Notes: a model not told the origin generated them from the letters alone. Numbered from the stretch's first letter, positions 17,240 through 26,747 are shown. The stretch is DNA of 64,000 nt from Gynuella sp050296195 (GCF_050296195.1 NZ_JBNKRB010000034.1); one strand, 5' to 3'. Numbers and translations are program-made.

Positions 17240-17291
17240 AAAGTATTGAACATTGTATTCGAAAGAAAAAGACGTGCTTTGGTGTAATTTG

Positions 17292-19352
17292 ATGAATTCA
17301 AAAGTGAGAACATTGGATCTAGTTCTTTCAAGTTTTATATGCTGTTTATTTGTCTTTTTTTCATATGTGATCGGGTGGCGCAATATCTCTTTCCCTGTGA
17401 GAGGTGAGTATATTTTATCCTCCCGGTATTGGAATCTCGCTTTAGTTAGAGACATATTGTATTTTTTTTTGGCGCATTTGTTTATTATTGTAGTTATCGG
17501 TAGTGTGATTTTTTTTGTTGCAATATATTTTAGAATATATATAAAACAGAAATTTAATGCAGCTGTAAGTTTATCTTTCACGACGTTCGTCGTTGTCCTG
17601 TTAATCCATCTCATGTTGTTCGGTTATTGTGTAGAACACTATCCCCATCTTGAAGTATCGGTTTTACTCGGTGGTTTAGAATCGTTAAAGAAATATGTGC
17701 TGCTGGGACATATCTCTTTAATTATTTTATTATTTATAACTTGTATTAGTTTTCTAGTTTCTTATCGAAGAAAAGAAAATTTTATAAAGTCTATATTATT
17801 TTTATTTTTCTTGATCATTTTCTTTCTTCCATATGCTGGTTATATAAGTGCTGGTAGTTTTTCTAGTAATAGTGACAGTAATATTAAAGAAACAACTGTA
17901 AAGCCTAATGTTGTTTTTATTGGAATAGACTCTTTATCTTCAGTTCATATCGACAATTATGGAGAAAATTTACCTAATATCACTTCTTTCATAAACAGTA
18001 GTTGGTATTCTCCTCAAGTTTTTACTCCGATTGCACGAACTTTTCCTGCATGGTCAAGTATTCTAAGTGGTAAGTATCCGTCGAAAACTGGGGCGCGTTT
18101 TAATCTTACGGATTTTGACCGGGTAAAAACGGATGGTATGCTTCAGAATCTTTTGAAACAACAAGGTTATTACACAATATTTGCTCAGGACGAACGGCGC
18201 TTTAATAATATTGATGAGTTATTTGGTTTTGATAAATCAATAGGTCCAAAAGTGGGTGTTTCTGATTTTATTATTCCGATGTTTTCGGATAATCCATATT
18301 CGGCATATTTTTTAGATAGTGCTATCGGGAAATGGTTATTTCCTAATATAGCGTTTAACCGGGTTTCATCTATAACTTATAAGCCAGAAAAATTTGTAAA
18401 AGAAGTACTAGGTCAAGTAGGGAAGAGAGAAAAAAATACCCCGTTATTTTTAGCTGTACACTTTTGTTTGGCGCATTATCCGTATTCTTGGGCAAATGCT
18501 GCATTGAATATACCTAGTTCGAGAAATATAGAGAACTATTTTCATTTGGCTGCTGCGCAACGAGTTGATGAACAGGTAGGTCATTTTCTTCAGGGCTTGA
18601 AGCAGTCAGGAGTTTTACAAAATGCTATCGTAGTATTGTTATCTGATCATGGAGAGGGGATTGGTTTTGAGCCACCAGTTTGGAGTGATGGTTTTTGGGA
18701 CAATAAAGGCAGAAGTAATATATATTTTGAAATGGCGGCTAAGGCACAAAAATATCGTGATCCTACAAGCTTTGCGAGATTCCTGAGAGGACATGGTAAT
18801 AGTCTGCTCTCAATAGAACAAGTAAAGAGTATTTTATCTATTCATCAATATGGAGGATACTTTAATGATATTCCTAAACATAATAATTTCCCTGTCTCGT
18901 TGGTTGATGTTGCCCCTACTATAATGGATCTTTTGCATATGCCTCAGTTGACAGATGCTGATGGTATATCTCTTATGAAGACGGATGATGAATTTAATAA
19001 GAGGCCTATTTTTATGGAAACAGGCTTGCAGATGAAACTGCCATCTATTGGTGGCGGGGTTCAGGAAATTTCCGGCAGCATTAAAGATAAAATGTTATAT
19101 TACCACATCAATAAAGATGGCAAATTAGTTATTAGTAATGACTTTTTTAAAGAACAGATAAAAGAAAAGCAGTTTGGGGTTGTGATGAATGACTGGTTGA
19201 TAATATCAGAGAAGTCGAAATTCTCAGATGACATGAAGTATCTAGTAGTTAATAGAAAAAATGGGTTTTGGTCCACTAATTTAAATGAGCCTTTGCTTCC
19301 TAAATTAGTACTTGATATGAAGAATGCGCTGGATGCTTATATCGGTTTATAA
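17292..19352 (+). CDS. Sulfatase-fold membrane phosphotransferase-like protein
   Basis: An alkaline-phosphatase-superfamily enzyme related to LtaS, EptA and OpgB-type phosphotransferases. About 686 residues from the ATG at 17292 (a TTG at 17253 in frame would add 13). The N-terminal ~200 residues hold about five membrane spans. The C-terminal domain has a first metal site FIGIDSLSS (Asp213), a probable nucleophile Thr250 in ARTFPAWSSILSG, and SDHGEG (Asp452, His453). The sulfatase C/S-x-P-x-R signature is missing, which favours phosphotransfer over sulfate-ester hydrolysis. It directly follows pilA and is very AT-rich compared with its neighbours, suggesting transfer. Modification of pilin or a surface polymer is inference. 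Confidence 0.8.
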   Translation: MNSKVRTLDLVLSSFICCLFVFFSYVIGWRNISFPVRGEYILSSRYWNLALVRDILYFFLAHLFIIVVIGSVIFFVAIYFRIYIKQKFNAAVSLSFTTFVVVLLIHLMLFGYCVEHYPHLEVSVLLGGLESLKKYVLLGHISLIILLFITCISFLVSYRRKENFIKSILFLFFLIIFFLPYAGYISAGSFSSNSDSNIKETTVKPNVVFIGIDSLSSVHIDNYGENLPNITSFINSSWYSPQVFTPIARTFPAWSSILSGKYPSKTGARFNLTDFDRVKTDGMLQNLLKQQGYYTIFAQDERRFNNIDELFGFDKSIGPKVGVSDFIIPMFSDNPYSAYFLDSAIGKWLFPNIAFNRVSSITYKPEKFVKEVLGQVGKREKNTPLFLAVHFCLAHYPYSWANAALNIPSSRNIENYFHLAAAQRVDEQVGHFLQGLKQSGVLQNAIVVLLSDHGEGIGFEPPVWSDGFWDNKGRSNIYFEMAAKAQKYRDPTSFARFLRGHGNSLLSIEQVKSILSIHQYGGYFNDIPKHNNFPVSLVDVAPTIMDLLHMPQLTDADGISLMKTDDEFNKRPIFMETGLQMKLPSIGGGVQEISGSIKDKMLYYHINKDGKLVISNDFFKEQIKEKQFGVVMNDWLIISEKSKFSDDMKYLVVNRKNGFWSTNLNEPLLPKLVLDMKNALDAYIGL

Positions 19353-19362
19353 GAGTAGTAAT

Positions 19363-20226
19363 TCATCTTATTCGCAAACTCAAATCCACCACCCGAACTT
19401 CCTTAGTTATCCCTCCCACAGATGCACGGATATTCTGCTCATACTTTTGCTCTCCCAGTTTGGAAAGGTCTAACCCCCCGGATATCTCCAGTTGGTGAGC
19501 TGATGCTCTTTGGTCGGTCTTTATGACGACTTCGACATCCTGTTCGCTGAATTCGTCCAGCATTATGTAGTGGGCATTGGTCGATGCGGCTTCGTTGAAT
19601 TCTTCGATGTTCTCGACTTCTATTTCTATCTTGGCTTTTGGAGCAATTTGTTGGCTCTGTGCGACTGCTTTGGTGATACCGCCTGCGGCAGCAATGTGGT
19701 TTTCCTTGATCAGGAACATGTCATAGAGACCGAGTCGGTGGTTGGCGCATCCGCCGACCAGTACGGCATATTTTTGAGCCAGTCGGAGTCCGGGAATGGT
19801 TTTGCGGGTGTCCAGTATGGTGATATTTTTGTTTTTGACGGCTTCAGCATATTGGTAAGCGGTCGTAGCTGTGCCGGAAAGGGTCTGCAGGTAGTTCAGG
19901 GCGGTTCGTTCGGCCGTTAGTATAGAGCGGGCATTGCCGCTGATTTCCACCAGTGTCTGTTGGTTGCTGATACTGTCACCGTCTTCCACCAGCCAGTTCA
20001 GGTTGACGTTGGGATCAACTTGACGAAAGACCTCATTGACCCACGCTTGTCCACATATGACAGCTTTCTCATCTTTACAGATAATACTCGCTTGAACCAT
20101 TTGTTCGGCGGGAATCAGTTGTGCGGTGATGTCCCCTGTGCCGATGTCCTCTTCCAATGCAAACGCTACTGAGCGTTGCATGTGATCCAAAAGCATGGTG
20201 AAAAACGGTACATCTTCAATTTTCAT
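19363..20226 (-). CDS. nadC: NadC, nicotinate-nucleotide pyrophosphorylase
   Basis: Quinolinate phosphoribosyltransferase that makes nicotinate mononucleotide and CO2 in de novo NAD synthesis. The open frame runs far upstream, but the ATG at 20226 gives MKIEDVPFF and the normal 287 residues. Motifs: EEDIGTGDITAQLI, the ERTALNYLQTLSG segment, DTRKTIPGLRLAQKYAVLVGGCANHR and the C-terminal SGGLDLSKL. It is adjacent to pilA/pilB as in Pseudomonas. It converges with the sulfatase-fold gene with only a ten-base gap. Confidence 0.96.
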   Translation of the reverse strand: MKIEDVPFFTMLLDHMQRSVAFALEEDIGTGDITAQLIPAEQMVQASIICKDEKAVICGQAWVNEVFRQVDPNVNLNWLVEDGDSISNQQTLVEISGNARSILTAERTALNYLQTLSGTATTAYQYAEAVKNKNITILDTRKTIPGLRLAQKYAVLVGGCANHRLGLYDMFLIKENHIAAAGGITKAVAQSQQIAPKAKIEIEVENIEEFNEAASTNAHYIMLDEFSEQDVEVVIKTDQRASAHQLEISGGLDLSKLGEQKYEQNIRASVGGITKEVRVVDLSLRIR

Positions 20227-20419
20227 GATCTTTTTTCTAAGCGGTGAAAGATGGGGGCGGATAGTAATCCGATTTGCAGCAATGATCAAAAGTGGTTCTG
20301 TGGCTGGCTTTGGTGCCAGGATTACTCTTGCGGCAGTCTGGCAGTAGGTTGTATTGAATATTGTTATGGCCGGAAGTAAGGTAAGCTGGCTTATATAACC
20401 ATAGTCACGGCAAGTACGT

Positions 20420-21268
20420 ATGAATATATTGACCATCATTCTGGTATTGGCTTTCCAGAAATTTTTTGGCTCTACTACTCTGGAGCAGCCCGATCAGTGG
20501 ATTCGTCATTGGCAGGAGTGGTGGAACAAGCATATCTCCAATCCCGCAGTGGTCCTGATACTGACCATCTTCGTGCCTCCGGTTGTACTTTTTTTGTTGT
20601 TACAGTGGCTGGACAGCTGGCTGATTACCCTGTTTGTAGATGTGCTGGTCTTACTGTATGTGATGGGGCGAGGTCATATGCGGGAGACACTGGAAACCTG
20701 TTGTGAATTTAACATACAGGAAGATCATTCAGTGATCGTTCGCCATTCCATCAAATGCTTTGACGCTGATCTGAATCCGCACGAGAGTGATTTGAACACT
20801 ATTTTTCGTCAGGTTCGAGCGGCTTTGGTGGATGTCACGTTTTATCGTTTTTTTGCGGTATTACTCTGGTATATGTTTTTTGGCGCTGCAGGAGCGCTGA
20901 TGGTTCGATTGGTTTTGGTTTTTCCGGAGGATTCTCACAACCGCGTTCTTCTGAGTGGTATAAAAGGAGCCGTCTTTTGGGTGCCGGCTAGAGTGCACAG
21001 TTTCTTTATTGCCTTGATGGGAGACTTCCCAGCAACTTTTCCAATGGTTTGGCGCGACACTAAAAAGATGGATTTTAGTTCCGATGCCTCTGTTTATGAC
21101 TATGTGTTAACGGCTATGCATGAGGACACTGATCGAGATCGGGAGATTGACTGGAGTGCGAAAACGGATGTTGAGCGTAAGCAGCGCCTCAAGGCAACAC
21201 TTAACCTGATTGAAAGAACCCGGATCGCCTGGTTGGTATTGGCGGCCTGTTGGTTTTTGGTTTTTTAA
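20420..21268 (+). CDS. ampE: AmpE-like inner-membrane protein
   Basis: Polytopic membrane protein of the AmpE/CobD-CbiB-like family, linked in enterics and Pseudomonas to beta-lactamase regulation although its activity is not established. The 282 residues show hydrophobic segments near 1-15, 40-85, 140-170 and at the C-terminus. The family pattern near YVMGRGHMRE and the ending RIAWLVLAACW fit AmpE. It is divergent from nadC. The ampD amidase gene that normally sits between them is missing, since only 193 bases separate the two. Confidence 0.82.
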   Translation: MNILTIILVLAFQKFFGSTTLEQPDQWIRHWQEWWNKHISNPAVVLILTIFVPPVVLFLLLQWLDSWLITLFVDVLVLLYVMGRGHMRETLETCCEFNIQEDHSVIVRHSIKCFDADLNPHESDLNTIFRQVRAALVDVTFYRFFAVLLWYMFFGAAGALMVRLVLVFPEDSHNRVLLSGIKGAVFWVPARVHSFFIALMGDFPATFPMVWRDTKKMDFSSDASVYDYVLTAMHEDTDRDREIDWSAKTDVERKQRLKATLNLIERTRIAWLVLAACWFLVF

Positions 21269-21469
21269 CCCGGTTTTATATCTGGCGGGTTGCTTCCGTT
21301 CCTGTGGAATGTGTATTGGCCGGAGGCAGAAATTTTGATTGTTACTTCTTTGCTGGCCTGTTTTATCAGCTTGATAAACTTTTTTTATCATCCATACCAT
21401 TTCAGTGCGCGTTGATTGAATTGTCTGCTATGTTGTAAGAGTAGACATTCTGTGGGTTTTTAAGGCCCG

Positions 21470-22678
21470 ATGTCTGAATGGACTGATCCTCGTAATGCAG
21501 GGAGTGATGATATGTCAGGCCAATACCTTTTGTATTATTTGAGTTCTCACCCGAATGAAACATGGCTCGATAGTTTAAAACAGCATTTTGTGGTAGTGGT
21601 CAGGGCTTCGGTGGATTCTTTCCCGGCTACTCGCGACGGCAAAGCCCCAGATCTGATCATCTGTGAATCTGAGAACGTTGACAATACATATGACAATTTG
21701 AAAGCCTGCAAACAGCGATTTGATCAGTTGGATGTCATTCTGGTGGCCGATCGATTGGATCTTCATGATCGTTTGAACATGTTTACCCTGGGTTGTGAGG
21801 ATTGCATAGAGTCAAATCTGCATCCGGAAGAGTTGATTGCCAGGGTACAAAAGCTGGTATTTAACCGGGTTGCAAATCAACAGTTGAAAAGCCAGGTGGA
21901 AATGGCCACCGAGGCTGCTTATCAGGCAATGTCCAGCACCAGTGATTTGGGTGTCAACATTCAGTTTTTTCTCGATAGCGCAGATTGCCAGAATTTTGAT
22001 GAATTGGGTCTTCGTGCATTTCAATCGTTTCAGAGTTATGGGCTTAAATGCAGTCTGCAGTTTCGGGGGCGCTATGAAACGAAAAATATGGAGGCCCATG
22101 GTATGGCCAAAGAGATGGAAACTCAGATTCTGTCAGAACTGAAGTCCGCCGGGCGTTACTTTGATTTCGGGTCGCGGTCGGTTATGAACTATAACCAGGT
22201 GTCGGTACTGGTTAAAAATATGCCGGTTAATAATCCCGAACGCTATGGCCAGATCAAGGATAATGTTTTTTCTCTATTGCAGGGGATTGATACTCGTATC
22301 AAAGCCCTTGATAACCTTAAAACCATACACCGGGAGCAGCAGGTTATTATGCTGTTGGTCGGTAGAATATCCTCGGTCCTCAATGATATCGATAAAAGCT
22401 ACATGTCTGTTGTTCGCAGTGGGGGGGAAGTTGTGGATGATATGGCAGAGGCCATTCAACGAATGATCAATTATATGGGCTTGAACGAATCCCAAGAGCA
22501 ACAGCTGGAAAAAGTTGTCGGTGAGGCAATAGAGCGACAGCAACAATTGTTTCGTGAAGGTCTTAAAGTGGATTCGAATTTTTCTGACCTGATTAGTGAG
22601 CTCAGCGGATTAATGGAAAGCTCCGGGTCCATGGATTCGGAGCGTATAATTTCGTTGATGCATAAATATGTCGATTGA
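21470..22678 (+). CDS. Degenerate response-regulator receiver protein with helical C-terminus
   Basis: The first ~130 residues resemble a receiver domain by pattern (PDLIICES, DVILVADRLDLHDRLNMFTLGCEDCIESNLHPEELIARVQ), but the phosphoacceptor Asp after beta3, the acidic pair after beta1 and the Lys after beta5 are not present, so phosphorylation is unlikely. Residues ~150-260 look like an alpha/beta sensory domain of unknown type. The rest is long helices ending in a Glu/Gln-rich segment and LMHKYVD. No DNA-binding or GGDEF domain is seen. ATG at 21470 is used; a second ATG at 21512 would shorten it by 14. Function unknown. Confidence 0.7.
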   Translation: MSEWTDPRNAGSDDMSGQYLLYYLSSHPNETWLDSLKQHFVVVVRASVDSFPATRDGKAPDLIICESENVDNTYDNLKACKQRFDQLDVILVADRLDLHDRLNMFTLGCEDCIESNLHPEELIARVQKLVFNRVANQQLKSQVEMATEAAYQAMSSTSDLGVNIQFFLDSADCQNFDELGLRAFQSFQSYGLKCSLQFRGRYETKNMEAHGMAKEMETQILSELKSAGRYFDFGSRSVMNYNQVSVLVKNMPVNNPERYGQIKDNVFSLLQGIDTRIKALDNLKTIHREQQVIMLLVGRISSVLNDIDKSYMSVVRSGGEVVDDMAEAIQRMINYMGLNESQEQQLEKVVGEAIERQQQLFREGLKVDSNFSDLISELSGLMESSGSMDSERIISLMHKYVD

Positions 22679-22682
22679 AAGA

Positions 22683-23105
22683 TCAGTAAAGCTCTAAGAC
22701 AAGTGCTGCTTTTTCGCAGTAATCCTGTTCATCTACGTCATTTTTATGTTTGCCTTCATCTGAACGCACAAGGGTATAACTGAGACGGGATCCTTTGCAG
22801 ACAGTCAGTCCAAGTACTTGGTTGGGGGTGGATACGTAGATGTCGAATTCGGCTTCTCCGCGTGTAACTTGTTCAAATACAATTTTTTTCTGGCTGATGG
22901 TAAAAACTTTCGCACCTTTTTTACTGGTCATATTAAATGGAGCGTTGTCTGGAGGAATGACAAATTCTGCTTCATCGCGAATCTCAATCGACGTTATGTT
23001 GCTGTCTGTTTCAACCGTGAGTGCGTAGATGTTGCTGTTTTCGGCGAGGGCAACGGAAGATATCAAGGTAACATAGATCGGTAATAGAATTTTGTGGGGT
23101 GACAT
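22683..23105 (-). CDS. Small exported protein, unknown function
   Basis: A 140-residue protein with an N-terminal signal peptide (MSPHKILLPIYVTLISSVALA, cleavage likely after ALA) and a short beta-rich mature domain. Two cysteines remain in the mature part, in TVCKG and DYCEK, and could form one disulfide. No known family is recognised. It converges with the receiver-like gene with four bases between stops and is divergent from trxB. Confidence 0.6.
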   Translation of the reverse strand: MSPHKILLPIYVTLISSVALAENSNIYALTVETDSNITSIEIRDEAEFVIPPDNAPFNMTSKKGAKVFTISQKKIVFEQVTRGEAEFDIYVSTPNQVLGLTVCKGSRLSYTLVRSDEGKHKNDVDEQDYCEKAALVLELY

Positions 23106-23358
23106 GGGTGTTCCTGAGTATCAGTTACGTTTCTTTACTTAAGGGTAGGATAAGATGAAGCAACCTGCAAAAAAACCCATGGTACATTAGGCCGGTTGTT
23201 ATTTTTTACTGTGAGCTGTTCTCTGGGGCTGCGACAGAACTTGTATACATTGGCTGGTTTATCATTGAAATAAGCAATAAACAGCACAACATATTGGCGC
23301 TAATGATACGTAACAAATGCAGAATACCGCAGACTGAATAGATTGGGAGAATTACTAA

Positions 23359-24315
23359 ATGTCGGAAGTGAAGCATACAAAGTTGATTATTCTGGGATCG
23401 GGACCTGCCGGATATACCGCTGCGGTATATGCTGCCCGGGCTAACTTGAATCCGGTTCTGATTACTGGAATGCAAATGGGAGGACAGCTGACCACTACCA
23501 CTGAAGTTGAAAACTGGCCGGGTGGCCCTCATGATTTGCAGGGCCCCAAGCTCATGGAAGATATGAAAGAGCATGCCGAGCGCTTCAATACAGAGATTAT
23601 TTTTGACCATATTCATACAACTGATCTTAAGCAAAAGCCTTTTAAGTTGATTGGCGATCAGGCGACTTACACCTGTGATGCTCTGATTATCGCAACAGGG
23701 GCGAGTGCCCGTTATCTGGGATTGGATAGCGAAGAAGCGTTTAAAGGTAAGGGGGTTTCAGCCTGTGCCACCTGCGATGGTTTCTTCTATCGTAATAAAC
23801 CCGTTGTGGTGGTGGGTGGGGGCAACACTGCCGTTGAAGAGGCATTGTATCTGGCCAATATCGCGTCCAAAGTTACGGTCATTCATCGCCGCGATGCTTT
23901 CCGTTCCGAAAAGATACTGGCAGACAGGTTATTGGAGAAGGCTGAAAACGGCAATGTTGAGATCCTGTGGGACTCGGTATTGGATGAGGTTGTTGGTGAT
24001 GATATGGGCGTGACCGGCGCAAAAGTCAAGAATGTGAAGAGTGGTGAGATAACCGATGTTGCGGTGGATGGCTGTTTTATTGCTATTGGGCATTCGCCAA
24101 ACACGGATATATTTACTGACCAGTTGGAGATGAATGGCGGCTACATCAAAGTTAAAAGTGGTTCAGAAGGTAATGCCACTGCCACCAGCGTTCCAGGTGT
24201 TTTTGCTGCTGGGGATGTCATGGACCAGGTTTACCGTCAGGCCATTACTTCTGCCGGTAGTGGCTGTATGGCTGCATTGGATGCTGAGAAATATCTTGAT
24301 GGCCTGGAAAGCTGA
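23359..24315 (+). CDS. trxB: TrxB, thioredoxin reductase
   Basis: FAD-dependent NADPH:thioredoxin oxidoreductase. The 318 residues show the FAD site GSGPAGYTAA, the redox-active CATC (Cys136 and Cys139) followed by Asp-Gly, the NADPH site GGGNTAVEEA, and the C-terminal FAD motif FAAGDVMDQVYRQAITSAGSG. The ATG is preceded by GGGAGAATTACTAA. It is a stand-alone unit with its own terminator. Confidence 0.97.
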   Translation: MSEVKHTKLIILGSGPAGYTAAVYAARANLNPVLITGMQMGGQLTTTTEVENWPGGPHDLQGPKLMEDMKEHAERFNTEIIFDHIHTTDLKQKPFKLIGDQATYTCDALIIATGASARYLGLDSEEAFKGKGVSACATCDGFFYRNKPVVVVGGGNTAVEEALYLANIASKVTVIHRRDAFRSEKILADRLLEKAENGNVEILWDSVLDEVVGDDMGVTGAKVKNVKSGEITDVAVDGCFIAIGHSPNTDIFTDQLEMNGGYIKVKSGSEGNATATSVPGVFAAGDVMDQVYRQAITSAGSGCMAALDAEKYLDGLES

Positions 24316-24334
24316 TTCCGTTGTGCCCTTAGAT

Positions 24335-24365
24335 CAAATAAACCGGGGTTGCCCCGGTTTATTTG
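24335..24365. terminator. Terminator shared by trxB and the TraB-like gene
   Basis: A perfect 14-bp stem (CAAATAAACCGGGG at 24335-24348, CCCCGGTTTATTTG at 24352-24365) with a TTG loop. The GC-rich core with A/T-rich outer arms works in both directions. Its right arm includes the stop codon of the convergent minus-strand gene. Confidence 0.85.
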
Positions 24366-25231
24366 AGTTGTTCAATACTAAAACCAGCCTGTTTAAGTAG
24401 TTCTGTCAGGCTCCCTTCACCGACAATGTGTCCTGCCCCGACCACAATAAAAATCTGTTTCAGATGTTTAAACTTTCCTGATAATTGTTCCATCCAGTGC
24501 TGATTCCGATTGAGCAGCATAATCTCCTCAACCTCAGAAGAGCCTCCAAATGATTGGCTCATCAGTTCCGCCAAGTGATCAGCGTCGCTATCAAGCCATG
24601 TTTGTTCGAGTGTGTCCATCTGCATGGGGATATCCTTAAGTTCAAGCAGAGATTCTTTCACATAGGCGGCATTGTCCATGCTATAAACGCTTTGCAGCAT
24701 TCGGAATTGTTCCATCGCGGTTTCAAATCCATCGATGGGTATGCCGTATTCTCTGGCTTTATTAGAAAAATGCAGGTCCACGCCAGACTGCGGTTGATAA
24801 CCCAGTTTGATAATCTGGGCCATCGTCAGAGAGGTGACGAAACTCCAGGGCTGCTGGTAGCGAAAAAACTCCAGAGGAATACCATATTCATTGCCCAGGT
24901 CAGTAGCCAGTTTAATGGTTTCATCGTCCATCTGGTCATAGATCTCCTGACCTTCTGGTAGTTGTGACATCTGCTTGAAGACCTGTTTGTTGCTGTTATC
25001 TGACAGGTTGGCGACTTCCAGAATCAAGACATCGGAATTTTTCAGGGCCTCATAACTCCAGTCTGGTAGAGGATAAAAGTCAGGTCTCGCAACGTGTACT
25101 GAACCGCATAGGTATATGACTTGATCATTCTTTTCAGCTTTCCAGAAAATCCCCTGAGCGGATGCTGTGGTGGATAGAAAAGAAAGCCCAAGTAATCCGG
25201 CATACCAGCCCATAAGTTTTTTCAGGCCCAT
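24359..25231 (-). CDS. TraB/GumN family putative exported protein
   Basis: A 290-residue member of the TraB/GumN (erythromycin esterase/Tiki-like) fold. A signal peptide (first ~26 residues, ending TTASAQG) predicts export. The fold motifs are present: YLCGSVHVARPDFYPLP near the mature N-terminus, the LILEVANLSD acidic motif, and the C-terminal VVGAGHIVG. Tiki relatives are metalloproteases that use these GxxH and E residues; activity here is unproven. It lies four bases after the ScfR-like regulator gene, so they may be co-transcribed. Confidence 0.8.
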   Translation of the reverse strand: MGLKKLMGWYAGLLGLSFLSTTASAQGIFWKAEKNDQVIYLCGSVHVARPDFYPLPDWSYEALKNSDVLILEVANLSDNSNKQVFKQMSQLPEGQEIYDQMDDETIKLATDLGNEYGIPLEFFRYQQPWSFVTSLTMAQIIKLGYQPQSGVDLHFSNKAREYGIPIDGFETAMEQFRMLQSVYSMDNAAYVKESLLELKDIPMQMDTLEQTWLDSDADHLAELMSQSFGGSSEVEEIMLLNRNQHWMEQLSGKFKHLKQIFIVVGAGHIVGEGSLTELLKQAGFSIEQLK

Positions 25232-25235
25232 CGGA

Positions 25236-26747
25236 TCAGCTCATTTTTTCTTTCAGGAAGGTTTTAAGGTTATCTTCTCTCTGCTGTTGCGAGAGGCGTT
25301 CCATCAATATGCGCGGTGGTGCGATCCGGTGTTCGCATTCTGCATCTGTTAAAGGACAGCGCTCACAGGTTTCATTGACCTTCATTTGTGGTACGTCCGG
25401 ATCGTTCCAGAAAGCTACTTTCGATTGGAAGTTTTTATCTATTTGAAAACCAAGGGTCATGCCGCTGTTCATACCATCCAGCAGACTGAGTGGACGGGCC
25501 ACTGCGATATTGAAAAACTCTTCTCCCGATGCCATGAAACGAGAGCGTTGAGAGGCAACCAATAAGGCGGGGTTGTCACCACATTTTTGAGCCTCCGCAA
25601 GCTGTTTCATCAAACTGATGGCAATCCAGCGTCGACAGTGGTGCTCATTTCCACCTATGCCTCTGGGAACGAAAATAGTGGTTGTATTCAGTTCTTTGGT
25701 CAGATGGTATTTCTCATTGTCAACTTCGTTTTGAAGCCGGAGATAATGCAGGCGTTGCATGCCAAAATGATGTGGCAACAATTGACTGATACGGTGCAGA
25801 AACATTTCCGGAGTCGCATTGTAACGCCCCATGATTTCGATCAATAAGTCGCTGCTCCAGGCTTCTTGCTGAAAGAATGCCGTCATATCCTGTATTAGTG
25901 TTGTTTCCGGTAAAATGACAGCACCGGCAAAGTAGGAGACTTTGAAGTTGTTGTAGACCTGATCAAAAGACTCCACCTTCATCCATGAAGAAGTACTTGG
26001 CCTGTCTTTAAGGTCCATGTATCGATAACCGATCTCCCGGGCCAGGATGAACATTCGCTGGGATTCGTTTAGATTGGTATTGATAACTACTTTTTCATTA
26101 GGCCCATTGATCCAGATGGAGCGTAGTGATTCCAGACCAGGGCGATGGCTCAGATCTTCATATTCCACCGCTACGCCCATTCTTTGCTGTAGAACTTCTT
26201 CAAATACCTGACAATTCAGGCCGGACGCTATTTGTGCTGCATACTCTTTGCGAAATTGAACAGCAGATGCCTCAATTTCTTCAAAATAGTTTTGATGCAT
26301 TTTCTGATAAGAGCGTAAGGATGCGAGCAGGAAGTGCTCCACCTGCATATCGTAATTACGGCCGATTTCCAGCAGGGTTCTTACAAATGCCCCGGCTTTT
26401 GAAGGGGTGTTGGTCACTAAGTCAAATACATCTGTCAGTGTGATGCCAAACTGGTGAAGTGGAAACTCTTGAAAAACTGGGGAATTCAATAGCGCAGAAA
26501 CTGGATTGTTTTCATCTTCCAGGTGCAAGGAGACAAGATCATCGAAAGATTGCCCAAGTCCTTGTGCAAGCTGAATAATTTTTTCGGGCTTAGGGTATTT
26601 TTTGCCTTTTTCGATTTCGCTCAAATAAGAGACCGACATACCAGTTTTTTCGCCAAGCTCTTTCAGAGAAAGGTTCTTTTGTTGGCGGAACTGTTTAACC
26701 TTGATCCCAAGGATAAATCGAAGGCTTTCACTATTAATTTCCATCAC
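25236..26747 (-). CDS. XRE-family regulator with IrrE-like and ScfR domains (RamB type)
   Basis: Transcription factor of 503 residues with an N-terminal HTH_3 domain (about 12-70, with SLKELGEKTGMSVSYLSEIEKG), a middle ImmA/IrrE-like domain and a C-terminal ScfR/DUF2083 region with a Cys-rich patch CERCPLTDAECEHR. The IrrE zinc-protease HExxH is replaced by REIGYRY, so it is not expected to be a protease. RamB and ScfR relatives control glyoxylate-shunt or short-chain fatty-acid genes. Here it is divergent from aceA, which supports control of isocitrate lyase. Ligand and operator are inferred. Confidence 0.85.
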   Translation of the reverse strand: MMEINSESLRFILGIKVKQFRQQKNLSLKELGEKTGMSVSYLSEIEKGKKYPKPEKIIQLAQGLGQSFDDLVSLHLEDENNPVSALLNSPVFQEFPLHQFGITLTDVFDLVTNTPSKAGAFVRTLLEIGRNYDMQVEHFLLASLRSYQKMHQNYFEEIEASAVQFRKEYAAQIASGLNCQVFEEVLQQRMGVAVEYEDLSHRPGLESLRSIWINGPNEKVVINTNLNESQRMFILAREIGYRYMDLKDRPSTSSWMKVESFDQVYNNFKVSYFAGAVILPETTLIQDMTAFFQQEAWSSDLLIEIMGRYNATPEMFLHRISQLLPHHFGMQRLHYLRLQNEVDNEKYHLTKELNTTTIFVPRGIGGNEHHCRRWIAISLMKQLAEAQKCGDNPALLVASQRSRFMASGEEFFNIAVARPLSLLDGMNSGMTLGFQIDKNFQSKVAFWNDPDVPQMKVNETCERCPLTDAECEHRIAPPRILMERLSQQQREDNLKTFLKEKMS

